A stretch of DNA of 64,000 nucleotides from Lachnospiraceae bacterium (lineage in GTDB: Bacteria; Bacillota; Clostridia; Lachnospirales; Lachnospiraceae): contig JAHZFJ010000003.1 of NCBI GenBank assembly GCA_019421365.1, forward strand, positions 62,001 through 126,000, given 5' to 3'. Below the pieces are notes generated by a model that ran no database searches, had not been told where the DNA came from, and was given only the letters and a program-made list of their open reading frames with translations. Shown here piece by piece: positions 51,334 through 60,918 of this stretch. The stretch's first letter is position 1. Each line of letters starts with the position of its first letter. The translations under genes were made by a program, and so were the position numbers.

Positions 51334-53568
51334 TTACCTACGAATCAGTTTTTCAACTACTCTTTCAGCGGCATGTCCATCATCGATTTCACAGAAACGA
51401 TTATAAAATGTATTATAACGTTCTTTGTAGGTTTCTTCAATATCATTAATATGTTTGATCGCCTGTATTAATTCTTCATTTGTCTGTAATAGAGGGCCAG
51501 GTACTTCTGTTTCCATGTCAATATAGAATCCATGTAATTCTTCTCTATATTTCTCTAAATCATACGTAAAGAATAAAATTGGTCTTCTTAGATTGGCATA
51601 ATCAAAGAAGACAGATGAATAATCCGTTACACAGATATCAGAAGCAAGATACAATTCCGTTATATCTTGATAACGACTTCCGTTGTATACGAATCCGTCT
51701 CCACATAGTGAATCTACTTGATCTACAACAAAATAATGGGTACGCAGTAGAAGTACATACTCATCTCCTAAAGTCTGTTTCATCTGTTCAATATCTATAG
51801 ATAGAGAGAATTTATATTTACCGTGGGAATAGTATTCATCATCCCGCCATGTAGGTGCATAGAGTATAACTTTCTTATCTTGTGGTATACCTAATTTTTG
51901 CTTTACTTTTCCTGCAATCTCATCGGCATTAGAAGCATAAAGTAAATCATTTCTCGGATAACCGTACTCTACAATCTTTTTCTTATCAAATAAAAATGCA
52001 TGCTCGAATACTTCGGTTGAGAAGGCATTATCCGATAGAAGGTAATCCCACTTTCTAGACACTTTATAAAAATCTTCCTTATGTGTTACTGAAGCAGAAT
52101 GTACATCTTCCATGTCAAATACTAGTTTTTTAAGAGGGGTACCATGCCATGTCTCTATAAATACACTCTCTTTTCTCTTATTATACCAAATTGGTTGTCT
52201 ACTATTAAACACAAGAAACTTAGCCCTTGCAAGGTAATAGAGATACTTGTACGCATTTGGCTTAATAACAGTGGGATTTCCCGGTATGACTATGTTATGG
52301 TCTCGCAAAACCCAAATGTATTTATACTCGTTTCCATAGTTTTTTAGCATATATTCATAGATGTATTTACAGTTATCAGAATAGCTCTTTCCACCAAAAC
52401 TCTCAAACATAACCCAGTTTTGTTTCACGGGCAATCTACGAAAGATTAGTTTATCCAGTGCTCTTGCTCGTTGAATGGTATTCCCAAACAAACCTTTCTT
52501 CTTACGCTTCATAAACATCTTATTCGCAATCTTAACAGCCTTAGCCTGCTTATTATTCCTAACTGCAGTAAGAATTTGTTGTTGCTGTTTATTAAAGTTA
52601 ATAAACACACGATTATTCATATCATGCAATGCTATGGAATACGCTTCAAAAGTCGTTTCTGATAATACATGAGCCTTCTTATTATGGTAGGATTTCTCGT
52701 AAGTTTGTAGCAGAACTTTACAGCAATACTCATCTAACAGATGTTTTAAATCCTCTTTAGTAGCTCCTATATACCCCTTAGAAGCAACGTAAGCATCTAA
52801 GAATTGTTCCATACGATTATCTGCTTTTACTTGAGATAATGAAGGATATTGAATTGTATCGTTATGATATCTTTTCGCATAGGTTCTAAATCGGCTACAT
52901 ATCCAGATATCATCATTAGTACTTCTTGCTAGCAAGCCTGTTACATACGAAAGATCTGGGTAGAACTCATTTGCCTCATCAAACTGTAAGCCACTTTCTT
53001 CTAACCAAGATCTCTTAATTAACATATTCAGTACACTTATCTCTTCCCTAAATAACTGCTCTGCTACGTCACATACATCATATCTCTTAACCTTATCAAT
53101 ATTGGTATCGTTAGATTCCTTATACGATTCCTGTTCTTCAGACTTCATAAAAGTATACCGCTTAAACCATGTCGGGCACGTAGTTCCATATACTATGGTT
53201 GCTTCACTAGAATATGCAACTTGTAGCATCTTGCTTAAACCATCATGTATTAGATAATCATCACTATCAATGAAATATACATACTCTTTACTTGCTTTAC
53301 TTATTCCTAGATTTCTCGCAGCTGCAACACCGGTTTTATCTGATAAAACAAAATCTCTTATTGGTAATAATGTTTTATACTGTTCAAGTATTTGTTCTTC
53401 TCTTTTGTCTCCCCTTGTAATATGGATGGCATTCATATTACAGGGAGTATTCAGATCACGAACAATAATCACTTCATAATCTTCCAGTCGTGATTCTACT
53501 ATACTATCCAAACAATCTCTTAAAAAATGTTCCCCTCTATGATATGGAATAATTATACTAACACCCAA
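51334..53568 (-). CDS. GT2 glycosyltransferase fused to CDP-glycerol glycerophosphotransferase
   Basis: A roughly 744-residue fusion. Residues 1-230 are a GT2 GT-A domain (VSIIIPYHRG, AAARNLGISKASKEYVYFIDSDDYL with the DxD-type motif). Residues about 240-370 form a helical link. Residues 375-744 are a TagF-like domain (ETWHGTPLKKLVFDM, YPRNDLLY, LYAPTWRDDEYY, VTDYSSVFFDYANLRRPI). It probably makes a repeating sugar/glycerol-phosphate polymer at the membrane. No ATG start: TTG at 53568 has GGAGG eight bases upstream and makes M-G-V-S align with the start M-K-V-S of the paralogue at 56611; TTG 53574 is only two bases from GGAGG. Confidence 0.9.
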   Translation of the reverse strand: MGVSIIIPYHRGEHFLRDCLDSIVESRLEDYEVIIVRDLNTPCNMNAIHITRGDKREEQILEQYKTLLPIRDFVLSDKTGVAAARNLGISKASKEYVYFIDSDDYLIHDGLSKMLQVAYSSEATIVYGTTCPTWFKRYTFMKSEEQESYKESNDTNIDKVKRYDVCDVAEQLFREEISVLNMLIKRSWLEESGLQFDEANEFYPDLSYVTGLLARSTNDDIWICSRFRTYAKRYHNDTIQYPSLSQVKADNRMEQFLDAYVASKGYIGATKEDLKHLLDEYCCKVLLQTYEKSYHNKKAHVLSETTFEAYSIALHDMNNRVFINFNKQQQQILTAVRNNKQAKAVKIANKMFMKRKKKGLFGNTIQRARALDKLIFRRLPVKQNWVMFESFGGKSYSDNCKYIYEYMLKNYGNEYKYIWVLRDHNIVIPGNPTVIKPNAYKYLYYLARAKFLVFNSRQPIWYNKRKESVFIETWHGTPLKKLVFDMEDVHSASVTHKEDFYKVSRKWDYLLSDNAFSTEVFEHAFLFDKKKIVEYGYPRNDLLYASNADEIAGKVKQKLGIPQDKKVILYAPTWRDDEYYSHGKYKFSLSIDIEQMKQTLGDEYVLLLRTHYFVVDQVDSLCGDGFVYNGSRYQDITELYLASDICVTDYSSVFFDYANLRRPILFFTYDLEKYREELHGFYIDMETEVPGPLLQTNEELIQAIKHINDIEETYKERYNTFYNRFCEIDDGHAAERVVEKLIRR

Positions 53569-53597
53569 TACCAATTCCTCCTATATACAAAACAAAG

Positions 53598-53639
53598 TGC
53601 CACACAAATAACTTCATTATGAAATACTTTTGTGCGGCA
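53598..53639 (-). terminator. Hairpin between HAD and GT2/TagF genes
   Basis: TGCCACACAAA and TTTGTGCGGCA pair with one mismatch, then a T-rich tail on the minus strand. It may be a partial terminator within the operon. Confidence 0.6.
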
Positions 53640-53646
53640 ACCTATT

Positions 53647-54468
53647 CTAATCTCTTAATGCAATATATAAATCTTTAATGCTATCACAATAATATGTTGG
53701 TGGATACTCTGTTGAAGTAAGATCTTCATACTTTGCTTCACCTGTGAATACTACAGCTGTATCAACACCCGCATTGATTCCACAAGCAATATCAGTATAA
53801 AGCCTGTCACCTATAACAATTGTTTCCTCAGGCGTATATCCATTTGATGTACAAGCCATATCTACCATAAGACGATTTGGCTTTCCAAGATATATCGGTT
53901 CTCGTTTCACTGCTTCTTTAAGTAGATTACAGATTGCACCACAATCCGGAATGTATCCATATGACACAGGACATGCTAAATCTGGATTTGTAGCAAAGTA
54001 ATCAATATTTGTTGTTTGTAGCAACTCACATATGTTCTCAATCTTTGTGTAGTTTAATTCACTATCAAAGCCTACAACAGCAGCAACGATACTACTCTTT
54101 ATAGATTCATCAGACTCTTCCGTAACATTTAAACCATATTTACGTAACTCTTTAACGAACGATTTCGTTCCAAGTACGTACAATAATTGTTCGCCATATC
54201 GTTGCTTTAGAAATGATGCTGTTGCAGTTGTAGAAGTTAAGAAACTACTATCGTCAACCGGTATTCCCATCTTCGTAAATTTAATCACATAATCTTCAAT
54301 ACTCTTTGTGGAATTATTGGTTATAAACACATATTTACCACCACGAGCCTTTACTTCTCCAAGGAAGTCTAAGGCTCCCTCGATAGGCGTTGCATCAAAT
54401 GAAACAGTGCCATCTATATCGAGGAGAAATAACTTTTTATTTTTAATGTCTTTAGTAATCGCTTTCAT
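53647..54468 (-). CDS. HAD-IIA family phosphatase (NagD-like)
   Basis: A 273-residue cytoplasmic HAD hydrolase. Motif I LDIDGTVSFD with nucleophile Asp, motif II VFITNNSTKS, Lys in motif III (GKPNRLMV) and motif IV VIGDRLYTDIACG are all present, with a class IIA cap between. The lengths fit NagD/AraL phosphatases. Located in a glycerol-phosphate polymer operon directly after tagD (10 bases), it might dephosphorylate a glycerol phosphate or sugar phosphate, which is inferred from place only. AAAGGA supports ATG 54468; the frame starts upstream inside tagD. Confidence 0.9.
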   Translation of the reverse strand: MKAITKDIKNKKLFLLDIDGTVSFDATPIEGALDFLGEVKARGGKYVFITNNSTKSIEDYVIKFTKMGIPVDDSSFLTSTTATASFLKQRYGEQLLYVLGTKSFVKELRKYGLNVTEESDESIKSSIVAAVVGFDSELNYTKIENICELLQTTNIDYFATNPDLACPVSYGYIPDCGAICNLLKEAVKREPIYLGKPNRLMVDMACTSNGYTPEETIVIGDRLYTDIACGINAGVDTAVVFTGEAKYEDLTSTEYPPTYYCDSIKDLYIALRD

Positions 54469-54478
54469 TGGCTGTCCT

Positions 54479-54892
54479 TTATTTTTCCTCTTGGTGATTG
54501 GTTGCTCCAATATTTAAGTCATTTTTTATCTTAGTTGTTGAAATGCCTTCTGTACGAGGAAGATATACAACTTCACAGTAATCCTTTAAGAAATCAAATT
54601 GTCCTTCCCAGTCATGGCCCATAACGAAGATATCAATATTGTTGTCAACAACGTCTTTGATTTTTTGTTCCCAAGTATATTCAGGAATTACTTCATCAAC
54701 ATATTTGATTGCTTCTAATATTGTTTTACGATCTTCATAAGAGTGATAAGCTGTCTTGTGTTTTAAAGCATTGAATTCATCAGAAGATAATACAACTAAT
54801 AAATAATCTCCCATTGCTTTCGCTCTTCTTAATAAATTAATATGGCCAACATGTAATAAATCATACGTACCGTAAGTAATAACTTTTTTCAT
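54479..54892 (-). CDS. tagD: Glycerol-3-phosphate cytidylyltransferase
   Basis: A 137-residue nucleotidyltransferase making CDP-glycerol from CTP and glycerol 3-phosphate, the donor for the glycerophosphotransferases around it. The family motifs are YGTYDLLHVGHINLLRRA (HxGH) and RTEGISTTKI (RTxGISTT). The length is close to that of TagD/TarD. An AAAGGTAAGG site precedes ATG 54892. It follows tagH by about 85 bases. Confidence 0.96.
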   Translation of the reverse strand: MKKVITYGTYDLLHVGHINLLRRAKAMGDYLLVVLSSDEFNALKHKTAYHSYEDRKTILEAIKYVDEVIPEYTWEQKIKDVVDNNIDIFVMGHDWEGQFDFLKDYCEVVYLPRTEGISTTKIKNDLNIGATNHQEEK

Positions 54893-54977
54893 CTTAAACC
54901 CTTACCTTTCTTAGAAAATGGCAACTCTTAGTATTGCACTAAATTTTTCTACTTGTTTAAACATCTACTGTGCTACA

Positions 54978-55718
54978 TTATTTATTTAGTTTTTCTTCAT
55001 ATATTGCACTTACTTCATCTACTGTACCATTTGCAATAATATGTCCATGTTCTAATATAATAGCTTTGTCACATAGACGCTTTACTTGCTCTAGGGAATG
55101 GGATACAAATAAAACGGTTACACCTTTATCAAACATATCCTTAATTCTCTTTTCACTCTTCTTTCTAAACTTGGCATCACCTACTGATAATACCTCATCT
55201 AGAATTAGTATTTCAGGTTCTACAATTGTTGCAATAGAAAAACCTAATCTAGCTTTCATACCAGAAGAATAATTCTTAACTGGAACATTTATAAAATCAC
55301 CAAGCTCAGAAAACTCAAGTATCTCTTCATACTTCTGAGTAATAAACTCTTTCGTATAGCCAAGCATTGCACCATATAGGAAGATATTTTCTTTACCTGT
55401 ATACTGTTTATCAAAACCAGCACCTAATTCAAGTAATGGCACAACCTTACCCTTAGTCGTTACAGAACCTTCCGTTGCTTTTAAAACTCCAGCAATGACT
55501 TTAAGCAATGTACTTTTACCAGCACCATTAAAACCTAAGATTCCAAGGCGTTCTCCTTTTTTTAATTCGAAACTTACATCTTTTAACGCCCAGAATTCTT
55601 TATATGTTATCTGTTTTTTTAACTTTTTTATTATAAATTCTTTTAAATCATCAACCTTCTCAGCACTTAGATTGAATTGCATTCCAACGTGATCAACTTT
55701 TAAAACTACGTCTTTCAT
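54978..55718 (-). CDS. tagH: Teichoic-acid ABC exporter, ATP-binding subunit
   Basis: A 246-residue ABC ATPase. Walker A GFNGAGKST, signature SSGMKARLGFS, Walker B ILILDEVLSVGD, and a switch His in SHSLEQVKRLC. The N-terminus VDHVGMQFNLSAEKVDDLKEF is the polysaccharide/teichoic-acid exporter type (TagH/RfbE/Wzt). It lacks the C-terminal extension of Bacillus TagH. With TagG it flips the finished lipid-linked polymer outward. GGAG precedes ATG 55718. Confidence 0.94.
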   Translation of the reverse strand: MKDVVLKVDHVGMQFNLSAEKVDDLKEFIIKKLKKQITYKEFWALKDVSFELKKGERLGILGFNGAGKSTLLKVIAGVLKATEGSVTTKGKVVPLLELGAGFDKQYTGKENIFLYGAMLGYTKEFITQKYEEILEFSELGDFINVPVKNYSSGMKARLGFSIATIVEPEILILDEVLSVGDAKFRKKSEKRIKDMFDKGVTVLFVSHSLEQVKRLCDKAIILEHGHIIANGTVDEVSAIYEEKLNK

Positions 55719-55807
55719 TTATTGCTCCTTTCAACTATCTCTTACTAATAAGCAATTTTGAAACTCTCAACTGTTTCATTACTTGAGTTTCAAGGTAATA
55801 ATCTTAT

Positions 55808-56587
55808 CTAAATATTCAAGATAAATTTATCCTGTTTCTTATAAAAGAACCATACACCTATAATTAAGGAGCCGAAACTAAATACCGTTGAATAAATCAA
55901 TGCATTCATATCCATAGAAGTACCATAGATTATAGAGTTTCTAAAGTTTGTAATAATAGCATATAATGGATTCAATGAAAATACCCATGCGTATCCACTT
56001 TCAATTACACTCTCCGGTTCATAGAAAATTGCACTACAGTACATAATTAACATTAATGCTACTGACCACAAATATTCAATATCACGGAAAAATACTGCCA
56101 TTGCAGATAAAATCATTCCTACACCAAGTGACATAATAAATAACAATACCAATGGAATGATTCCCTCTATCACATGCCATGTAATAGGTACTTTAAGCAC
56201 AATTGCAACCAATGCTAAAACCGGCAATGATAATAGGAAGATTACAAAGTTGGATATTACATTTGATAAAGGATAGATATACTTAGGTATATATACCTTC
56301 TTAATCATTCCACTATTGGTTCGAATTGCCTTCATTGCAGCCTTCGTTGAATTCGAAAAGAAAGTATACAGTAACCTACCTGTTAAGATGTATACAGGGA
56401 AGTACCCTCCACTCTTACCACGTAGCTTTGAGAATACGACCGTCAATACAATCATAGTTAGTAAAGGCTCTAATAAAGTCCAAAAAAGCCCAAGAACGGA
56501 TCTTCTATATTTTAATTTGATATCTTTCTTTACCAATTCTGTTAATAAGAACTTGTACTGAAAAAATTTAGTTATATGATTTTTCAT
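55808..56587 (-). CDS. tagG: Teichoic-acid/polysaccharide ABC exporter, permease subunit
   Basis: A 259-residue ABC-2 type permease with six membrane segments: N-terminal LTELVKKDIKLKYRRSVLGLFWTLLEPL (family hallmark), then ILSAMAVFFRDIEYLWSVALMLIMYCSAIFY and a NPLYAIITNFRNSI block. Paired with TagH 90 bases downstream. It exports a glycerol-phosphate polymer to the outside. AAAGGA precedes ATG 56587. It lies just after the large fusion gene with 23 bases between. Confidence 0.94.
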   Translation of the reverse strand: MKNHITKFFQYKFLLTELVKKDIKLKYRRSVLGLFWTLLEPLLTMIVLTVVFSKLRGKSGGYFPVYILTGRLLYTFFSNSTKAAMKAIRTNSGMIKKVYIPKYIYPLSNVISNFVIFLLSLPVLALVAIVLKVPITWHVIEGIIPLVLLFIMSLGVGMILSAMAVFFRDIEYLWSVALMLIMYCSAIFYEPESVIESGYAWVFSLNPLYAIITNFRNSIIYGTSMDMNALIYSTVFSFGSLIIGVWFFYKKQDKFILNI

Positions 56588-56610
56588 TGTCGATAAACAT
56601 CCTTTAACTA

Positions 56611-58971
56611 TTAGTTATTTTTTGGATTAAAAACAGACTCGGCTACATGTTCTGAAGCATGTCCATCATCTAAGCTACAGAATTTATCATAGAATACACG
56701 GTAACGATCACTGTATTCACTTTCAATCTTATCAATATTCTTGATTGCCTCTAATACTTCATCTGAAGTAAATAAAAGAGGTCCTGGTACTTCTTCTAAC
56801 ATATCGATATAGAATCCTCTTAATACATCTCTGTATTTTTCTAAATCGTAAGTGAAGAATAACATAGGTCTTTGTAAATTAGCATAATCGAAGAATACTG
56901 ATGAATAATCTGTAATTAATATGTCAGAGATTAAGTAAATCTCCGCGATATCATCATATTTACTTAAGTTGAAAGCGAAGTCCTCCACACCAGTAGTATC
57001 TAAAGAATCCGCAATATAGTAATGTGTACGAAGTAATACTACATATTCATCACCTAACTGTTGCTTCATCTTTCTTAAATCTAATTTTAACTCAAATTTA
57101 TATTGTCCGCTACCATAGAATTCATCATCTCTCCATGTTGGTGCATACAATACTGTCTTCTTATCTAATGGTATACCCAATTTTTTCTTTAATGCAATTG
57201 CTTTTTCCTCTTTGTCTTTTGCATAGAGGATATCATTTCTTGGATAACCAAACTCTAACATCTCTTTATCAAACATAAAGGCACTTCTAAACACTTCAGA
57301 TGAGAAATAGTTTGCAGATACTAGATAATCCCACTTTCTTGAATCCTTATAAAACTGGATTTTATGTTGTGGGGATGCCCCACATACCTCGTCTTGATCA
57401 AACACTAATCTCTTTAGAGGTGTACCATGCCATGTCTCTAGGAATATACTTCCTTCTCTCTTACGTACCCAACGAGGTTGTCTTACATTAAACACGAAAT
57501 ATTTACAACGAGCGAGATAATATGCATAACGTATACTAAAGCGCTTAACTTTCTTATGTGGATACGGAATATCTGTATTTTTATTATTAATTACCCATAT
57601 GAATTTGTATTTGCCTGGATATGTCTTTGATAAATATTCAAAGATATATTTAGGACTATCTGAATAACTCTTGCCAAAGAAACTTTCACATATAACCCAG
57701 TTTTCCATCATTGGTTTCTTTAAGAAACTATGAATATATAAGAATTTGGCTAACGCTCTCTTATTGGTAATAATTCTCTTAAGTTTCTTTTTACCAAGAT
57801 CCCAGTTAACTAGACGTTGTGATTTCTTCAAATCACCTTTCATAAGGGCTTTCACTAAACGTTTTCTATAACCCTTTTGCATTTTAATAACTGCAGGATC
57901 CATATTATTAACAATCTTACGAAGAATCTCAAAACGTTCTGTTCTCCATGCATCATTTGTACTTCTACGTAGTTTTGGAGCAAATGTCTTAACATAGTAA
58001 TTGATTATCTTACGATCCACACGTCTTCTTAACGTACTATCTTCTGGTATTAATGATATCGTGTAGTAATAAGCTTCAATATACTCTTCAAACTTGCCTG
58101 GTTCTTTTATCTGAGACAACGCTGGCATATTAATAGAATCATTGTGTTTTCTCTTAATATATACAGCACGCATCTTTTTCTCAAAAATCTGAGCGTATTC
58201 TAATACTTGTACTAAAAATGATAGGTCAGAATAGAATTTAAATTTCTCGTTAAACCGAATATTATGTTCTTCAATAACGCTTCGTTTCATCAAGATATTC
58301 AATACGGATACATTACGGATACCTTTTCTAGTCGTAACCATAGTACGATGAGCACGTTCTCTCTTACGCTTGATTCTTCGTTCTTCCGCAGCTAATAATT
58401 CTTCTTCGCTCTTCTCTTCGTTCTCATCTTCAGAAGATTCATCACCTTCATCTCCATTATCATCCTCGATAGAACTCTTAGATTCACTTTCGTTTCCATT
58501 CTCTGCGTTCAATTCTGCATCTTCAAATGCACTACTGTCTTCATCGCTTTCTGAATTCTCTTCATCTGCATTCTCAATACAAGTACTCATATATACACTA
58601 CGTTTAAACCAAGATCTTTTCTTCTTACCATAAACGATGTCAGCATCTGTATCAATTGTTGATTCAACAAGTAATGCCAATGTATCTATATATAAATAGT
58701 CATCGGAATCTAAGAAATATACATATTCTCCTTGTGCTTTATCAAGACCTAGATTTCTCGCTGCAGCCACTCCTGTCGTTTCATCAAGATGATAAACGCT
58801 CATATTCAACTCTTGCTTATATTCAGCTACCAATCCATCTATATTCTCTTCAATATGGTCACATACTAGAATTGTCTCTAGATCACGATAATTCTGATCT
58901 CTTAAACTACTAAGGCAATCCTCTAAAAATGCTATTCCATAATGAAACGGAATAATTACACTTACCTTCAT
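56611..58971 (-). CDS. GT2 glycosyltransferase fused to CDP-glycerol transferase, with an acidic insertion
   Basis: A roughly 786-residue fusion like the paralogue at 51334. Residues 1-135 begin a GT2 domain (VSVIIPFHYG, AAARNLGLDKAQGEYVYFLDSDDYLYID). It is interrupted by about 75 residues that are mostly Glu, Asp, Ser and Asn, then a basic stretch (EERRIKRKRERAHR), before the GT2 remainder. A basic helical linker follows (330-410), then a TagF domain (ETWHGTPLKRLVFDQ, YPRNDILYAK, LYAPTWRDDEFYG, ITDYSSVFFDYANLQRPM). The acidic insertion is absent in the paralogue. It is the first gene of the tag operon. The start is ambiguous: ATG 58980 is three bases from GGAGG, ATG 58971 twelve; the latter aligns with the paralogue. 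Confidence 0.88.
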   Translation of the reverse strand: MKVSVIIPFHYGIAFLEDCLSSLRDQNYRDLETILVCDHIEENIDGLVAEYKQELNMSVYHLDETTGVAAARNLGLDKAQGEYVYFLDSDDYLYIDTLALLVESTIDTDADIVYGKKKRSWFKRSVYMSTCIENADEENSESDEDSSAFEDAELNAENGNESESKSSIEDDNGDEGDESSEDENEEKSEEELLAAEERRIKRKRERAHRTMVTTRKGIRNVSVLNILMKRSVIEEHNIRFNEKFKFYSDLSFLVQVLEYAQIFEKKMRAVYIKRKHNDSINMPALSQIKEPGKFEEYIEAYYYTISLIPEDSTLRRRVDRKIINYYVKTFAPKLRRSTNDAWRTERFEILRKIVNNMDPAVIKMQKGYRKRLVKALMKGDLKKSQRLVNWDLGKKKLKRIITNKRALAKFLYIHSFLKKPMMENWVICESFFGKSYSDSPKYIFEYLSKTYPGKYKFIWVINNKNTDIPYPHKKVKRFSIRYAYYLARCKYFVFNVRQPRWVRKREGSIFLETWHGTPLKRLVFDQDEVCGASPQHKIQFYKDSRKWDYLVSANYFSSEVFRSAFMFDKEMLEFGYPRNDILYAKDKEEKAIALKKKLGIPLDKKTVLYAPTWRDDEFYGSGQYKFELKLDLRKMKQQLGDEYVVLLRTHYYIADSLDTTGVEDFAFNLSKYDDIAEIYLISDILITDYSSVFFDYANLQRPMLFFTYDLEKYRDVLRGFYIDMLEEVPGPLLFTSDEVLEAIKNIDKIESEYSDRYRVFYDKFCSLDDGHASEHVAESVFNPKNN

Positions 58972-59014
58972 TTCTATCATTTTCCTCCAAACTCTTTTTT
59001 AAACCATTCAAAGA

Positions 59015-59043
59015 ATTATAGCATTTTTATACATTCAAGTCAA
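59015..59043 (-). promoter_or_regulatory. Promoter of the tag operon
   Basis: TTGACT (59038-59043) and TATAAT (59015-59020), spacer 17, on the minus strand, 35 bases before the first start codon. Likely strong and sigma-A dependent; it would drive the genes down to 51334. Confidence 0.88.
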
Positions 59044-59082
59044 CGTGCACGAAATGCATAAAGCCCATAATTCAACAAAAGA

Positions 59083-59152
59083 ATCTATACACTATATACA
59101 ACCAATACCCATATATTCCTATATGCGGAATCGAAATGTACATAATGTATAG
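59083..59152. repeat. Hairpin between leuA and the tag operon
   Basis: TCTATACACTATATACA pairs with TGTACATAATGTATAGA (15 of 17 bases), with an inner CATATA-TTCC-TATATG stem. A perfect 16-base palindrome CTAATCTTAAGATTAG (59220-59235) lies nearer leuA. One of them may end leuA transcription; neither has a classical T run. Confidence 0.5.
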
Positions 59153-59241
59153 ACTCCTCTATACTAGTATTATCCTTTTTTACTGACTTTAATAATAATT
59201 TGTAGTTTTTATACACTCACTAATCTTAAGATTAGAAATTC

Positions 59242-60918
59242 TTAAATATTTCTTAATCTCAAACGATTGATTGCGCTAAAGATAGCGCGAATAGATGCTC
59301 TCGTAATATTTGAGCTTAAACCAACCCCAAAAGTTGCACGGTTAGTTTCTTGATCAAGCATATGAATGTAGGCTGCTGCTTGTGCATTAGATCCTTCTCT
59401 TAACGCATGCTCCGAATAATCTAATACTTTAATCTTAACTCCCAACGAATCCTGCATCGCTCTTTGCACAGCATCAATTGGTCCATTTCCATAATCCTCA
59501 ATAACCTTTTCTTCACCTTTAAAACTATATGTTAATACTACTTTTGTATCAAAATCACTATCTCCATCTGAAATATCTTCCATCTTACAACGCTTGAAAT
59601 GAAGCGGTTCTTTCCGATCAAGATACTCTTTCTTGAATTCTTCCATGATTTGATCTGGAGCAACCTCACCTTGTTTTTCAGATATCTTCTGAATTACATC
59701 CGCGAATTCCTTATGCATACCTTTTGGTAATTTGAAACCATAGTATGTATCCATAACGAATGCAACGCCCCCCTTACCTGATTGGCTATTAATACGAACG
59801 ATTGGTTCATATTCTCTCCCAATGTCACTTGGATCGATTGGAAGATATGGAACTTCCCATATCTGACTGTCTCTATCCTTCATTGCCTTAACACCCTTAT
59901 TAATGGCATCTTGGTGTGAACCAGAGAATGCAGTAAATACTAACTTACCGGCATATGGATGTCTTGCATGAATAGGAAGTTTACAACATCTTTCATAAAC
60001 TTCTGCAATCTCATTAATATGAGTAAGGTCAAGTTCTGGGTTAATACCTTGTGAGAACATATTATAAGCAATATTCACGATATCAACATTACCGGTTCTT
60101 TCTCCATTACCAAATAACGTTCCTTCTATACGATCAGCACCTGCAAGTAATGCAAGTTCAGCACAGGCAACTCCTGTACCCCTATCATTATGAGGATGAA
60201 CACTAAGAATAATATTCTCTCTATCTTTAAAATGACGGCACATCCATTCGATTTGATCTGCATACACATTAGGTGTATTCATCTCAACAGTAGACGGCAA
60301 ATTAAATATAATCTTATTATCACTTGTAGGCTGCCAAACATCTTGAACCGCCGAACAAATTTCTAATGCAAAATCAAGCTCTGTCCCTGTGAAACTTTCT
60401 GGTGAATATTCTAAGATAATCTTACCAGGAAACTCTTTTGCATATTCCTTTACTAACTTCGCACCATCAATTGCTATTTGCTTGATTTCTTCTCTAGATT
60501 TACCAAACACAACATCACGTTGTAGTGTTGATGTAGAATTATAGATATGTACAATCGCTGTTTTAATTCCTTCTAATGCTTCGAATGTACGTCTGATTAA
60601 ATGGTCTCTACATTGTACTAACACCTGAACACTAACATCATCCGGAATTAAATTACGTTCCACTAATTGTCTTAAAAAATCAAATTCTATCTGTGAAGCA
60701 GATGGAAATCCAACTTCTATTTGTTTAAAACCTAATTTAACAAGCATACCAAAATATTCAATCTTCTCTTCAACGACCATTGGCTCTATTAATGCTTGAT
60801 TACCATCACGTAAATCAACACTACACCAAATTGGCGCTTTCTCAATCTCTTTATTCGGCCACTCACGCTCAGGATAATTCACAACAGGTACTCTTTGATA
60901 TTTCTTATAATTTAACAT
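59242..60918 (-). CDS. leuA: 2-Isopropylmalate synthase (long LeuA2 type)
   Basis: A 558-residue enzyme joining acetyl-CoA and 2-oxoisovalerate in the first step of leucine synthesis. The DRE-TIM catalytic motif is SVDLRDGNQAL (residues 33-43), metal-binding SVHPHNDRGTGVACAELALLAG follows, and the C-terminal regulatory domain ends in GVGLSSNITRASIRAIFSAINR. It belongs to the type found in actinobacteria, yeast and some Clostridia rather than the short LeuA. AGGAGG precedes ATG 60918. It is monocistronic; leuBCD are not here. Confidence 0.96.
   Translation of the reverse strand: MLNYKKYQRVPVVNYPEREWPNKEIEKAPIWCSVDLRDGNQALIEPMVVEEKIEYFGMLVKLGFKQIEVGFPSASQIEFDFLRQLVERNLIPDDVSVQVLVQCRDHLIRRTFEALEGIKTAIVHIYNSTSTLQRDVVFGKSREEIKQIAIDGAKLVKEYAKEFPGKIILEYSPESFTGTELDFALEICSAVQDVWQPTSDNKIIFNLPSTVEMNTPNVYADQIEWMCRHFKDRENIILSVHPHNDRGTGVACAELALLAGADRIEGTLFGNGERTGNVDIVNIAYNMFSQGINPELDLTHINEIAEVYERCCKLPIHARHPYAGKLVFTAFSGSHQDAINKGVKAMKDRDSQIWEVPYLPIDPSDIGREYEPIVRINSQSGKGGVAFVMDTYYGFKLPKGMHKEFADVIQKISEKQGEVAPDQIMEEFKKEYLDRKEPLHFKRCKMEDISDGDSDFDTKVVLTYSFKGEEKVIEDYGNGPIDAVQRAMQDSLGVKIKVLDYSEHALREGSNAQAAAYIHMLDQETNRATFGVGLSSNITRASIRAIFSAINRLRLRNI

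Noticed and set aside
58370..58633. 87-codon plus-strand frame rich in serine
   Set aside because: It is the antisense of the acidic insertion of the GT2/TagF fusion gene; no ribosome binding site.
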